Positions 7,341 to 16,030 are shown, counted from the first letter of the stretch. The stretch: DNA of 64,000 nt from Luteibacter mycovicinus (GCF_000745235.1 NZ_JQNL01000001.1:1054001-1118000); one strand, 5' to 3'. The notes: generated by a model from the letters alone, not told the origin. Numbers and translations: made by a program.

Positions 7341-8675
7341 TCAGACAGCCAGCCCGTATCGCTCCATCCGCCGGTAGAGCGCTTGCCGTGACAGGCCCAG
7401 GCTGTTCGCGGCGCGACTGATGACCCCGCCCGCCGAGGCCAGGGCCGCTTCGACCGACTCGCGGCTGGGTTCGTCGAGGTTGCGCGTGGCGTTCGCCGAC
7501 GGCGGCGGCAGGTTGAGGTGTACCGGCTCGATGCGACCGTCCGGTGCCAGCAGCGCCGCACGCGCGATGGCGTTTTTCAGCTCACGTACGTTGCCCGGCC
7601 AGGAGTGCGCCAGCAGGGCTTCGCGAGCGTCTTCGGTCAATGTGGCCTTGCCGTCCAGGAAATGCCCGGCCAGCGGCAGGATATCGTCGCTGCGCTCGGA
7701 GAGCGGAGGGAGGTTCACGTCGATGACGTTGAGGCGGTAATAGAGGTCTTCGCGGAAGGTGCCCGCGGCGATCATCGCCTTGAGGTCGGCATTGGTCGCG
7801 CTGACCAGGCGCACCTTGACCTGTCGCGTCCGTCCCGAACCCAGTCGCTCGAACTGGCCCGTCTCGAGCACGCGCAGCAGCTTCATCTGCCCCGGCAGCG
7901 GCAGGTTGCCGATCTCGTCGAGGAACAACGTGCCGCCATGAGCCATCTCGAAGCGGCCCTCCCGCGCCTTGTTGGCGCCCGTATACGCGCCGGCCTCGGC
8001 ACCGAAGAGCTCGGCCTCGATCAGCTCCCCGGGAAGCGCACCGCAATTGACCGCGACGAACGGCCCGTGCCGCACGGCGGAATTGGCGTGCACGATCGCG
8101 GCGATGCGTTCCTTGCCGGCACCGTTGGGACCGGTCACCAGCACGGATACGTCGGAACGCGCGACCTGACATGCGAGCTCGATCGTGCGGCTCATGGCCT
8201 CGGAAGCGAATACCAGGCCATCGAGTTCGTAGCGGCTTTCCAGAGCTTCGCGCCGGCGACGGCGTTCGACATGGACGCGCGTGGCCTCGCGGTTGGCTTC
8301 GGCCAGTTCCAGCAGGTTTTCCACCGTCGCCAGCAGCTTGTTGTCATCCCACGGCTTGGCCAGATAATCGGAAGCGCCGGCCTTGACCAGTTCCACCGCG
8401 GCTTCGAGGTGCGTCCACGCCGTGAGCAGGATCACCGGCAGGTCGGTGTAACGCGCGCGGATGGCCTTGAACAGCGCGATGCCTTCCTCCCCCGACGTGG
8501 TGTCGGCGGTGAAGTTCATGTCCTGAATGACGACATCGATCCGTTCACGGCCAAGCATCGCCAGGCCTTCTTCGGGTGTGAGCGCGACAAGGGGCCGGAT
8601 CTCGCGGAGGCTGAGAGCAAGCGAAAGGGCCTCGCCGACGGCGGGGTTGTCGTCAATGATCAGTACGCAGCGCAT
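7341..8675 (-). CDS. Sigma-54-dependent response regulator (NtrC family)
   Basis: A 444-residue activator. Receiver domain at 1-120 with the acidic pair Asp8-Asp9 and phospho-acceptor Asp52 (VVIQDMNF), Thr in LLTAW and Lys in YLAKPWDD. The AAA+ domain starts with an unusual Walker A (TGPNGAGKER instead of GESGTGKE), then the sigma-54 contact loop, which reads GAYTGA instead of GAFTGA, and Walker B GGTLFLDEIG. The C-terminal Fis-type helix-turn-helix is ISRAANSLGLSRQALYRRM. The ATG at 8675 was preferred to one five codons earlier because the protein starts as RRs do at MRCVLIIDDN. It very probably controls the -24/-12 promoter in front of the cluster through the three palindromes near 15974-16022. 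Confidence 0.9.
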   Translation of the reverse strand: MRCVLIIDDNPAVGEALSLALSLREIRPLVALTPEEGLAMLGRERIDVVIQDMNFTADTTSGEEGIALFKAIRARYTDLPVILLTAWTHLEAAVELVKAGASDYLAKPWDDNKLLATVENLLELAEANREATRVHVERRRRREALESRYELDGLVFASEAMSRTIELACQVARSDVSVLVTGPNGAGKERIAAIVHANSAVRHGPFVAVNCGALPGELIEAELFGAEAGAYTGANKAREGRFEMAHGGTLFLDEIGNLPLPGQMKLLRVLETGQFERLGSGRTRQVKVRLVSATNADLKAMIAAGTFREDLYYRLNVIDVNLPPLSERSDDILPLAGHFLDGKATLTEDAREALLAHSWPGNVRELKNAIARAALLAPDGRIEPVHLNLPPPSANATRNLDEPSRESVEAALASAGGVISRAANSLGLSRQALYRRMERYGLAV

Positions 8676-8678
8676 GTG

Positions 8679-8724
8679 AACCTTTGGCATGCAGGCATGG
8701 ATGCTTCTCGATGACCAAAAGGTT
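8679..8724 (-). promoter_or_regulatory. Possible ribosome-site-masking hairpin before the regulator gene
   Basis: On the minus strand AACCTTTTGG (8715-8724) can pair with CCAAAGGTT (8679-8687) with one bulged base. The right arm carries the AAGG ribosome site just before the ATG at 8675, so pairing would hide it and could lower regulator translation relative to the transporter genes. Structure prediction by eye only. Confidence 0.3.
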
Positions 8725-8750
8725 GAAAGCCTTTCGCATGAATCTTCATT

Positions 8751-9968
8751 CTAACCACGTGTCGCGACCACCGGGGGAACCGCCGCCGCGCGCAGGGCCG
8801 GGGCCAGCACGGCGGCCTGCCCGAGAAGCCAGAGGATGATCGCCCCGGCCGGCAGGTAGACCAGCGGAAGCCTCGGCACTTCGTATTGCCACATCAGCAG
8901 CAGGTTTATCCCATAAGCCAGCACCATGCCTACGCCAATCCCGATGCTGGCCAGCAGGAAGTTTTCGGTCTGAAAGTAACGCAGCACATCGACCCGGCGC
9001 GCGCCCAGTGCCCGCCGTACGCCGATCTGCCGACGCCGCTGGCCAACCCAGAAGCTGGCCAGACCGACGATGCCCAGCGCGGTCACCGTGAGCAGTGCGA
9101 TACACACACCGACCAGCAAGACGGCCATGGCACGATCGCTGGCGAAATACGCGTCGCGAATGTCGCTGTAACGCTGTTTGCCGGTGACCACCCGTCGCGG
9201 GTCGAGCTGGCGAAGTTTGGCCGCGGCGGCCGTCAGTACGCGGTCCGCCTCCCCCGGTTTCACTCGCAGTAAGAAGGCCGCGCCCATCGCCGGATACTCC
9301 CGCAGCGGCACCATCGTGCTGAAGGCGGCCTGCCCACGGTCGCCGCCCCCGGCGCGCGACAGTCGTTTCACGACACCGACCACACGCATCTCGTTATCGC
9401 CGACGAACACGCTTCGACCGATCGGATGCCCGTCGGGGAAAAGCCGGTCGGCGGCGTCTTTCGAAAGGATGATCGACGGGGCCACCTTGACCTTCGCGCT
9501 GACGACATCGTCCATCCAGCGATACTCGTCGGGGCGGAACCACCGGCCTTCGGCCAGCTGCACACCCATGACCTCGCCGATGCGCTCGCCGTAGAAATTG
9601 CCGGTATTCAGGCTCGACACATGCTGATCGCGCTGAAGACCGACGCCACTGTTCCAGCTGCGGTCGCCGAAAGGCACCGAGTTGGCCACGGTGGCGTCTT
9701 CCACACCCGGGATCTCGCGAAGAGCGGCCAGATCCGCGAGGGTGCGTGCATGCATGTCGGTGTGGATACCGATGTCACCCACTTCGATACGCACCAGACG
9801 TTCTTCGTCGACACCACTGGGCGTGTCCATCCACGCCAGCCGGTCGCGCACCAGGAAAACCGCGTTGCAGACGATCGCGCACGTCAGGGCGATCTGCAGA
9901 ACGAGCAGCGTGCAGGTGAAGCGATGGCGTCGCAGTGTGGAGAGGATAGGTCCGATCTGCATGTTCAT
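8751..9968 (-). CDS. ABC transporter permease, FtsX/MacB type (type B, copy 2)
   Basis: A 405-residue inner-membrane permease with MacB topology: one N-terminal helix (about 17-37, LLVLQIALTCAIVCNAV), a large periplasmic domain (about 45-280) and three C-terminal helices. The family signature on the cytoplasmic loop is SFWVGQRRRQIGVRRALGA, very similar to the gene at 11287. The start at 9968 is one base from the stop of the preceding permease, so translation is coupled. It is the last of four permeases before the regulator gene, after a 75-base gap. The protein ends near PPVVATRG, as its paralogue ends at SPVEATRSV. Substrate unknown. Confidence 0.85.
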   Translation of the reverse strand: MNMQIGPILSTLRRHRFTCTLLVLQIALTCAIVCNAVFLVRDRLAWMDTPSGVDEERLVRIEVGDIGIHTDMHARTLADLAALREIPGVEDATVANSVPFGDRSWNSGVGLQRDQHVSSLNTGNFYGERIGEVMGVQLAEGRWFRPDEYRWMDDVVSAKVKVAPSIILSKDAADRLFPDGHPIGRSVFVGDNEMRVVGVVKRLSRAGGGDRGQAAFSTMVPLREYPAMGAAFLLRVKPGEADRVLTAAAAKLRQLDPRRVVTGKQRYSDIRDAYFASDRAMAVLLVGVCIALLTVTALGIVGLASFWVGQRRRQIGVRRALGARRVDVLRYFQTENFLLASIGIGVGMVLAYGINLLLMWQYEVPRLPLVYLPAGAIILWLLGQAAVLAPALRAAAVPPVVATRG

Positions 9969-9969
9969 G

Positions 9970-11271
9970 TCATTGACTCTTCAGCTGCAGCGCGGGCGTG
10001 ATGCTGCACGCGCGCCAGGCGGGAAGCAGGCCGGCGATCAACGTAGCGATCACCGAAAGCAGCAACGTGGCGACGAGCATGGCCAGATCGAGATGAGCCA
10101 GCCGGGCGAACGCATCGGGCTGCCTTCGCACCAGGGCGAGTCCGGCCCACGCGAGGATCAGCCCACCCACGCCTCCGGCCACACCGATCAGGCCGGCCTC
10201 GGTGAGCAATTGCGCAAACACGCTGCGCCGTGACGCGCCCAGTGCCCGCCGCACACCGACTTCGCCGGCGCGTCGCATGAATTTGGCCAGCATCAGCCCC
10301 ACGGTGTTGACCAGGCACACGACAAAAAATCCGAGGGCAAGCCACACCTGCAGGCGGACGTCACTCGGAACGACCTTCTGCTCTTCCAGGAAAGCGAGCA
10401 GGCCGGTCACCTCCGGGTGCTGGGGACGCTGAAAACGGCCAAGCGCCGCCTGCTCGTGCGCGTAGCCATCGAGGTAGCGACGATACGCTTCGAGGTGCGC
10501 CGCACTGTCGAGCTGCACCCAGTACTGCAGCCAGGTGCACGAGGCACGTTCCATCTCGTTTTCGGCGGTCGATCCCTCGCCCCAGCAGCTGATCCCACCG
10601 TCTCGGCCCATCTCCAGCGCGCGGGCCGTCGAGAGCGGGACGAACACGCCTTCGCTGCCCGAAAAGCTGCCGGTATAGATATCGTAGAAATGCGGCACGG
10701 GTCGCCAGACATCGAGCACGCCGATGATGCGAAGATCCGCCCCGTTAGCGCGTATCGTCCGGCCGACGCTGTTGGTGCCGCCGAACAGCCGGGCGTTCAG
10801 ATCGGCGCCGATCACGGCCACGTGTGCCCTGGACTCGTCCTCCGCATCGCTCCACGGCTGCCCGTAGCGGAATGGCACAGCGAACATCGGGAAGAAGTCC
10901 GCCGTCGTATAGCGCGCGTGCTCGATAAACGGATCCATGGCCTGGTCGTCGGACTGGACCGGTACCGTGCCACCCACCATCAGGGCCTGCCGGTCCGCCC
11001 GACGGTCCTTCAGCAAGCGCATGCCGTCGATCCAGGTCACCTGCACGGGGAGCTTCGTATCCTCCGCGTGGCTCAGATCGCGAGGGTCCATCCGGGGCAT
11101 GTAGATCGATCCACTGCGTTCCGGCAGCGGATCCCCCGACAGCACGTGCAGGACGGTCAGGGTGGTCATGCTCGCGCCGATCCCCAGCGCGACGGCGAGA
11201 ATCATGAGCGCCGTCAGCGCCCTGCTCCGCCTCAGGCTGCGAAAGGCGAGTTCCAGGTAGTAGGCGAACAT
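9970..11271 (-). CDS. ABC transporter permease, FtsX/MacB type (type A, copy 2)
   Basis: A 433-residue permease with N-terminal helix (ALTALMILAVALGIGASM), periplasmic domain with the FFPMFAVPFRYG segment found in both type A copies, and three C-terminal helices after the loop FMRRAGEVGVRRALGASR. It is clearly paralogous to the gene at 12512, which also starts MFxYYLxLxxRSLRR; the ATG at 11271 was chosen by that comparison, although an in-frame GTG exists at 11283. It lies 15 bases after the type B copy 1 stop. Type A and type B differ in length and loop sequence, so each A-B pair probably forms a heterodimer. Confidence 0.84.
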   Translation of the reverse strand: MFAYYLELAFRSLRRSRALTALMILAVALGIGASMTTLTVLHVLSGDPLPERSGSIYMPRMDPRDLSHAEDTKLPVQVTWIDGMRLLKDRRADRQALMVGGTVPVQSDDQAMDPFIEHARYTTADFFPMFAVPFRYGQPWSDAEDESRAHVAVIGADLNARLFGGTNSVGRTIRANGADLRIIGVLDVWRPVPHFYDIYTGSFSGSEGVFVPLSTARALEMGRDGGISCWGEGSTAENEMERASCTWLQYWVQLDSAAHLEAYRRYLDGYAHEQAALGRFQRPQHPEVTGLLAFLEEQKVVPSDVRLQVWLALGFFVVCLVNTVGLMLAKFMRRAGEVGVRRALGASRRSVFAQLLTEAGLIGVAGGVGGLILAWAGLALVRRQPDAFARLAHLDLAMLVATLLLSVIATLIAGLLPAWRACSITPALQLKSQ

Positions 11272-11286
11272 CGATACACCCACGCG

Positions 11287-12501
11287 TCAGACGCTCCGCG
11301 TCGCTTCGACGGGCGACACCCGCGAGGCGCGCAACGCCGGCGCGAACACCGCCGCCTGACCGAGGCCGAGCAGCGCGACCACACCGACCATGACGTACGT
11401 GAACGAAAGCCGCTTCATCTCGAAATGCGTGAACATCCACTGGCTCAGCCCCAGCGCGAGCATCGTGCCGACGACCACGCCGGCGAGCGCGATCAGGAAG
11501 TTCTCGGTCATGAAGTAACTGAGGATATCGCTGCGCTTCGCCCCCAATGCGCGCCGCACACCGATCTGCTTACGCCGCTGCCCGACCCAGAAGCTGGACA
11601 GGCCCACGATGCCCGCCGCCGTGATGGCCAGCAGCACGCCGCAGACGACGCTCATCAGGATCGCCATGCCGCGATCCGCCTCATAGGCGTTCGCACGTAC
11701 CGTTTCGAAGGTACGGATGCCGTATTTTTCGGGAAGGACACGCATGCGGTTGACGTCGAACAGGACTTTGGGAACGCTCTTGAATACGGCGTCCTGCTGG
11801 CCCGGCTTGGTACGGATCATGAAACTCTGTCCGCCGTCGTTGAACGTCAGCGGCATGATCGTCACGCTGTCCATGAAGTCCATGTCGACCCACGGAACGG
11901 TCAGCTTCGCCACGATGCCGATGATGGTCGACGGCTTCCCGCCTCGGTAATAGATGACCTTGCCCAGCGCATCGCCGTTGGGGAAAAGTTTGTCGGCCAG
12001 CGTCTTGGTCACGATCACCTGCGGCGGGGACGGCGACTCCTGGCGCTCGAACGAGCCGACCTCGGAAGCCGTGAAATTCCGGCCGGCGATGAGCTGCACG
12101 CCCAGCGTCTTGAGCGTGTGCTCGTCGCCGAAGTAAAGCGCGGTCTGCGCGCCGCCCTTGGTCGCATCCGGTGCCGTGCGCGCCGTCAATGACCAGCCAC
12201 CCCGGCGCAGCGGATACGTATTGGTGACATACGCATCTTCCACGCCGGGCATGGCGCGAATGGCCTGGATGTCCGTCCTGATGATCGGAAGGTAGGTCGA
12301 GGGCGCGCCTACATACCGGTTCTGCACGGCGATCAGGTTCGACTCATTCATGCCTGTGGGACGGTTCGCCCGTTCGACGCGCTCATGCACGATGAACAGG
12401 GCATTGCAGACGATGGCCAGGGTCAGCGCGATCTGCAGCGCGATGAGGATGGTGCCGGCCTTATGCCGACGCAGCGCGGCGAGGATGGGAAGTATCTGCA
12501 C
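11287..12501 (-). CDS. ABC transporter permease, FtsX/MacB type (type B, copy 1)
   Basis: A 404-residue permease: N-terminal helix (ILIALQIALTLAIVCNALFI), periplasmic domain about residues 45-280, three C-terminal helices (ILMSVVCGVLLAITAAGIVG, LIALAGVVVGTMLALGL, VMVGVVALLGLGQAAVF). The coupling loop SFWVGQRRKQIGVRRALGAK is nearly identical to the other type B protein. It starts 10 bases after the stop of the type A copy 1 gene. Its ATG is preceded by a GAGGATTTCATCG-like leader. No own ATPase domain is attached, unlike MacB, so it must use the separate ATPase encoded at 13852. Confidence 0.86.
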   Translation of the reverse strand: MQILPILAALRRHKAGTILIALQIALTLAIVCNALFIVHERVERANRPTGMNESNLIAVQNRYVGAPSTYLPIIRTDIQAIRAMPGVEDAYVTNTYPLRRGGWSLTARTAPDATKGGAQTALYFGDEHTLKTLGVQLIAGRNFTASEVGSFERQESPSPPQVIVTKTLADKLFPNGDALGKVIYYRGGKPSTIIGIVAKLTVPWVDMDFMDSVTIMPLTFNDGGQSFMIRTKPGQQDAVFKSVPKVLFDVNRMRVLPEKYGIRTFETVRANAYEADRGMAILMSVVCGVLLAITAAGIVGLSSFWVGQRRKQIGVRRALGAKRSDILSYFMTENFLIALAGVVVGTMLALGLSQWMFTHFEMKRLSFTYVMVGVVALLGLGQAAVFAPALRASRVSPVEATRSV

Positions 12502-12511
12502 GATGAAATCC

Positions 12512-13819
12512 TCAGTTCGACTTCAGCTGCCAGGCGGGCTGCACTTGAGCGGCGCGCCAGGTCGGATAGAAAGCGGCGATGATCGACGCGGCGATCGACA
12601 CCACGAGCGTGAGCAGCACGAGCATCGGGTCCAGTGTGGCCAGCCGGGCGATGGGCTCGGGGAAGACCAGTCCCACGCCGAGCACACCCAGCCCGGTAAG
12701 AATCAGGCCCAGGACGCCCCCTGCGACGCCGATCGTGCCCGCCTCGATCAGGAACTGCGCGTAGATATGCAGCCGTGACGCGCCCAGCGCCCGGCGAACG
12801 CCGATTTCAGGTGCCCGACGCATGAACTTCGCCAGCAGCAGGCCGACCGTGTTGACCAGGCAGATCACCAGGAAGCCCAGCGATACGACCAGCGACACCT
12901 GCGACTCCGGCGGAACGACGTTCTGCACCGACAACCAGTCCATCACGTCACGCACGCGCCCGTTGGGTGCCCAGCGAAAACGGCCAGCACGTTGTTGTTC
13001 GGCGCCATAGCCGGCGATGTACTGACGGTAGGACTCCGCCGCGGCACGGGTCGGCAGCTCCGCCCAGAGCGACAGCCAGATGCACTCGGAACGCAGATAG
13101 TTGTCCCAGCCTTCACCGGGATCGGCGACACAGTTGTTGTTGCCACTATTGGGCAGTTTGAGATCGACAGCCCGGTTGAATGGCACATACACCGAGGCGC
13201 CATCGTTGAACCCGCTCGTATTGGGCACGTCGAAGAACAGCGGCTGCGGCGCCCAGTCCTGGATCACGCCGCTGATGCGGAACAGATGGCCATCGATGTT
13301 GATCTGCTTGCCAACGCTCTGGCCGCCGTCGAACAGCTTGTCGTTCAGCGTCTTCGAGATCACAGCGACGCTGGCATGGCGCTCGTCGTCGTCCAGCGTC
13401 CATGCCTGTCCCTGGATGAAGGGCACATCGAACATCGGGAAGAAGTCGGCACCTGTCGCGTACGCACCTTCGCGCACCGGTAGACGGCTCGGGTCTTCCG
13501 GGATCACGGAAATGCCGATCGGATAGGTCACCGTCTGCCGTTCGGCCTTGTGTGCCCGCAGCAGCGCCATCGCGTCCTGGTACGACAATGCCGGGGGTGG
13601 CTCGCCCTTCTCCGTATTCTCGGGACCCCAGTTGTCGACCTGCACGTTGTAGAGCACGGCCGACTTCTGTGGAATCGGATCCCGCGACGTCGCGCGGAAC
13701 ACCGAGTACGTCGTCATCGACGCGGCCACGCCGAAGCCGATGGCCATCACCATCAGTGCGGTGAGGACCGGGTTGCGCCGCAGGCTGCGCATACCGAGTT
13801 GGAGGTAGTAACTGAACAT
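12512..13819 (-). CDS. ABC transporter permease, FtsX/MacB type (type A, copy 1)
   Basis: A 435-residue permease starting MFSYYLQLGMRSLRRN, with N-terminal helix (VLTALMVMAIGFGVAASMT), a periplasmic domain including DFFPMFDVPFIQGQ, and three C-terminal helices after the coupling loop FMRRAPEIGVRRALGASR. It lies 32 bases downstream of the ATPase stop with GGGGGAATCC serving as ribosome site. FtsX-type permeases with a large periplasmic domain usually act as mechanotransmission or lipoprotein/peptide/macrolide extrusion systems driven by a cytoplasmic ATPase and a periplasmic adaptor; the substrate here is unknown. Confidence 0.86.
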   Translation of the reverse strand: MFSYYLQLGMRSLRRNPVLTALMVMAIGFGVAASMTTYSVFRATSRDPIPQKSAVLYNVQVDNWGPENTEKGEPPPALSYQDAMALLRAHKAERQTVTYPIGISVIPEDPSRLPVREGAYATGADFFPMFDVPFIQGQAWTLDDDERHASVAVISKTLNDKLFDGGQSVGKQINIDGHLFRISGVIQDWAPQPLFFDVPNTSGFNDGASVYVPFNRAVDLKLPNSGNNNCVADPGEGWDNYLRSECIWLSLWAELPTRAAAESYRQYIAGYGAEQQRAGRFRWAPNGRVRDVMDWLSVQNVVPPESQVSLVVSLGFLVICLVNTVGLLLAKFMRRAPEIGVRRALGASRLHIYAQFLIEAGTIGVAGGVLGLILTGLGVLGVGLVFPEPIARLATLDPMLVLLTLVVSIAASIIAAFYPTWRAAQVQPAWQLKSN

Positions 13820-13851
13820 GGACGGATTCCCCCGGAGAAGCGGCGGTACGA

Positions 13852-14562
13852 TCAGGAGTGGGCGACGTTGGGATGCGAGTGGAAGCGCGGTTCTTCAGCG
13901 AGGTCGACCACCTGGCCGTCGATCACGTGGACGTTGCGCTGCGCGCGTGCGGCGAGTTCCGGATCGTGAGTCACCATGACGATGGTGGCGCCTTCACGGT
14001 GGATCTCTTCCAGCAGTTCCATCACGCCGCGGGCCATCTGCGTATCGAGGTTACCGGTCGGTTCGTCGGCCAGAAGAAGACGCGGTGAGCCGGCGAGTGC
14101 GCGGGCGATGGCGACACGCTGCTGCTGACCGCCGGAGAGTTCGGCCGGGTAATGCCTCGCGCGCGAGGCCAGGCCGACACGCTCGAGCGCGTCCATGATG
14201 CGCTGCTTGCGCTCGGCGGCTTTCATGCCGCGATAGCGCAGCGGCACTTCGACGTTGTCGAACACGTTGAGGTCGGGGATCAGGTTGAACGCCTGGAAGA
14301 TGAAGCCGATCTTCTCGTTGCGGATCTTCGAGCGGGCGTTATCGTCGAGCTTGCTCACTTCGACGCCGTCCAGGTGGTACTCGCCACCGGTGAACGTCTC
14401 GAGCAGGCCGGCGATGGTGAGGAAGGTGGTCTTGCCCGAGCCGGACGGTCCGGTGACGGCCACGAACTCGCCTTCCTTCACATCGATGTTGAAGTCGCGC
14501 AGGGCGTAGGTCTCGACGACTTCCGTGCGGTAGACCTTGGCGAGATGGTTCATCTTGAGCAT
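13852..14562 (-). CDS. ABC transporter ATP-binding protein (MacB/LolD type)
   Basis: A 236-residue ATPase of the MacB/LolD/FtsE group. Walker A GPSGSGKTT, Q-loop FIFQAFNLIPDL, signature LSGGQQQRVAIARAL, Walker B LLLADEPTGNLD, H-loop MVTHDPE are all intact. The NLD sequence after Walker B is typical of this group. The ATG at 14562 follows a GAGGGAAAC ribosome site; the frame is open further upstream but that part is not protein-like. It is the only ATPase in the cluster and must energise all four permeases. The adaptor gene ends 34 bases upstream. Confidence 0.93.
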   Translation of the reverse strand: MLKMNHLAKVYRTEVVETYALRDFNIDVKEGEFVAVTGPSGSGKTTFLTIAGLLETFTGGEYHLDGVEVSKLDDNARSKIRNEKIGFIFQAFNLIPDLNVFDNVEVPLRYRGMKAAERKQRIMDALERVGLASRARHYPAELSGGQQQRVAIARALAGSPRLLLADEPTGNLDTQMARGVMELLEEIHREGATIVMVTHDPELAARAQRNVHVIDGQVVDLAEEPRFHSHPNVAHS

Positions 14563-14596
14563 GACGTTTCCCTCGGTGGATGAATGGTTGGAACGG

Positions 14597-15868
14597 TTAA
14601 CGGCTGATGGCGATGTGCTTGGCGGTGCCAAAGGTGTCCGCCCCGGAGATGACGATCTTGTCGCCCTCCTTCAGGCCGTCCAGAATCTCGACCTTGTCGA
14701 TGCTGCTGGCACCGACACGGATATCGCGACGATCGGCCATGCCGTCGGCCACGACGTAAGCGTAGCGGCCGGCGCTTTCGTCCACGAACGAGCCGCGCTC
14801 GACGGTCAGTACGTTGTCGCGTTTGTCGAGCAGGATACGCACGGACATGCGCTGGCTCTGGCGCAGCTGCTTGGGTGTATCGCCGTCGAAACGCAGTCGC
14901 GCCGCGACTTCGCCATTGACCACCTCGGGCGAGATCGCGCTCACCTTCCCGTCCCACACCTTGCCGTTACCGGTGATCTCACCGGGCATGCCGATCGCGA
15001 GGTCGCGCGCGAAGCTCTCCGGCACTTTCATCTCGACTTCGAGGGCGGACAGATCGATGACGCTCAGCAGCTGGGCATCCTTGGCGACCGTGGCGCGCTC
15101 GGCGATGAACAGCTGACCGACCTGCCCGTCGACGGGCGACTTCACGTTGAGGTCGTCGACCTGGCGCTCGAGGTCTTTCACCAGCAGCAGCTGACGGTCG
15201 TGGGCCAGCTTCTTCGACTGCACGTCGAAAGTCAGGCTGTCGTTATCCGTCGCCAGGTCGGACTTCGCGTGCTTCGTGGTGATCGCCGCCTTATCCAGCG
15301 TGGACTTGGCCTTCTCCACTTCGGCGGCCGGCACGGCACCCTTGTCGAACGCGCTCTGGTAGCGCTTGAGGTCACGCTCGGCGGCGGTCTGATCGATGGT
15401 CGCGTTATCGAACGCCTTCTGCAGCTCGGAGCGCTTCTTCGTCGCGTCGATCTGCGCGCGCAGGAACTCCACTTCCATCGCATCGGCCGCCGACTGCTCC
15501 TGCGCGAGCTTGCTGGTGAGTTCGGGGCTGGTGATGACGGCGAGCGGCTGATTCTTCGTCACCACGTCGCCCGCATGCACTTTCAGCACGACCGCACCGG
15601 CGGACGCGGCATACATCGTCGGGCTCACGGCGGCGACCACTTTGCCTTCCGCCGCGATGTCGCGAACGAAGGGGCCACGGGTGACGGTGCCGAACGAGAG
15701 GCGCGAGGCGCTGACCGACGAATCCGCGGAGAACATCGTCGCGACCTTCGGCGCCGCGAAAACGAGTGCGGCCATGACCACCACGCCCGCGCCACCGAGC
15801 AGCAGTTTGCGCCGATGGCTCGGGCGGACTTCGACGAGGCGGTCCTGTGCGGAGGTGTCGCGGATCAT
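14597..15868 (-). CDS. Periplasmic adaptor (MacA/HlyD type membrane fusion protein)
   Basis: A 423-residue membrane-anchored adaptor linking the inner-membrane transporter to an outer-membrane channel. One N-terminal helix (LLLGGAGVVVMAALVFAAP) is followed by the barrel-sandwich half (PTMYAASAGAVVLKVHAGDV), a long alpha-hairpin (about residues 105-225, AQEQSAADAMEVEFLRAQID...), the returning lipoyl half (VKSPVDGQVGQLF), a beta-barrel domain and a membrane-proximal domain ending KEGDKIVISGADTFG. First gene of the export operon, directly behind the sigma-54 promoter; AGGGA lies about eight bases before the ATG. No outer-membrane TolC-like gene is present in the window. Confidence 0.9.
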   Translation of the reverse strand: MIRDTSAQDRLVEVRPSHRRKLLLGGAGVVVMAALVFAAPKVATMFSADSSVSASRLSFGTVTRGPFVRDIAAEGKVVAAVSPTMYAASAGAVVLKVHAGDVVTKNQPLAVITSPELTSKLAQEQSAADAMEVEFLRAQIDATKKRSELQKAFDNATIDQTAAERDLKRYQSAFDKGAVPAAEVEKAKSTLDKAAITTKHAKSDLATDNDSLTFDVQSKKLAHDRQLLLVKDLERQVDDLNVKSPVDGQVGQLFIAERATVAKDAQLLSVIDLSALEVEMKVPESFARDLAIGMPGEITGNGKVWDGKVSAISPEVVNGEVAARLRFDGDTPKQLRQSQRMSVRILLDKRDNVLTVERGSFVDESAGRYAYVVADGMADRRDIRVGASSIDKVEILDGLKEGDKIVISGADTFGTAKHIAISR

Positions 15869-15901
15869 GTTGGGTATCCCTGGTGATTTCCAGGGAGTAG
15901 C

Positions 15902-15918
15902 AGCAAGCGGCGTGCCAA
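15902..15918 (-). promoter_or_regulatory. Sigma-54 (-24/-12) promoter of the export operon
   Basis: The minus strand reads TTGGCACGCCGCTTGCT. This matches the -24/-12 consensus (TGGCACG-N4-TTGCW) at every conserved base, with exactly ten bases between GG and GC. Predicted transcription start is near 15891, giving a leader of about 23 bases before the adaptor start at 15868. Confidence 0.9.
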
Positions 15919-15973
15919 CACGAAATACTAAATCAGATCATAGCCTTGCAAGGAATCCGGCGTGTGAGACGTG

Positions 15974-16022
15974 TGTCCGCGGACAAAGTGTCCGGACACC
16001 CGCGGGTGGCGGACACGTCCGC
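15974..16022. promoter_or_regulatory. Three palindromic upstream activator sites
   Basis: TGTCCGCGGACA (15974-15985) and GTGTCCGGACAC (15988-15999) are perfect 12-base palindromes; GCGGACACGTCCGC (16009-16022) is near-perfect. All share TGTCC/GGACA half-sites. They lie about 80-130 bases upstream of the predicted start, the usual place for enhancer sites of NtrC-type activators, and are likely bound by the regulator encoded at 7341-8675. Confidence 0.75.
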
Positions 16023-16030
16023 GCGAGGCA

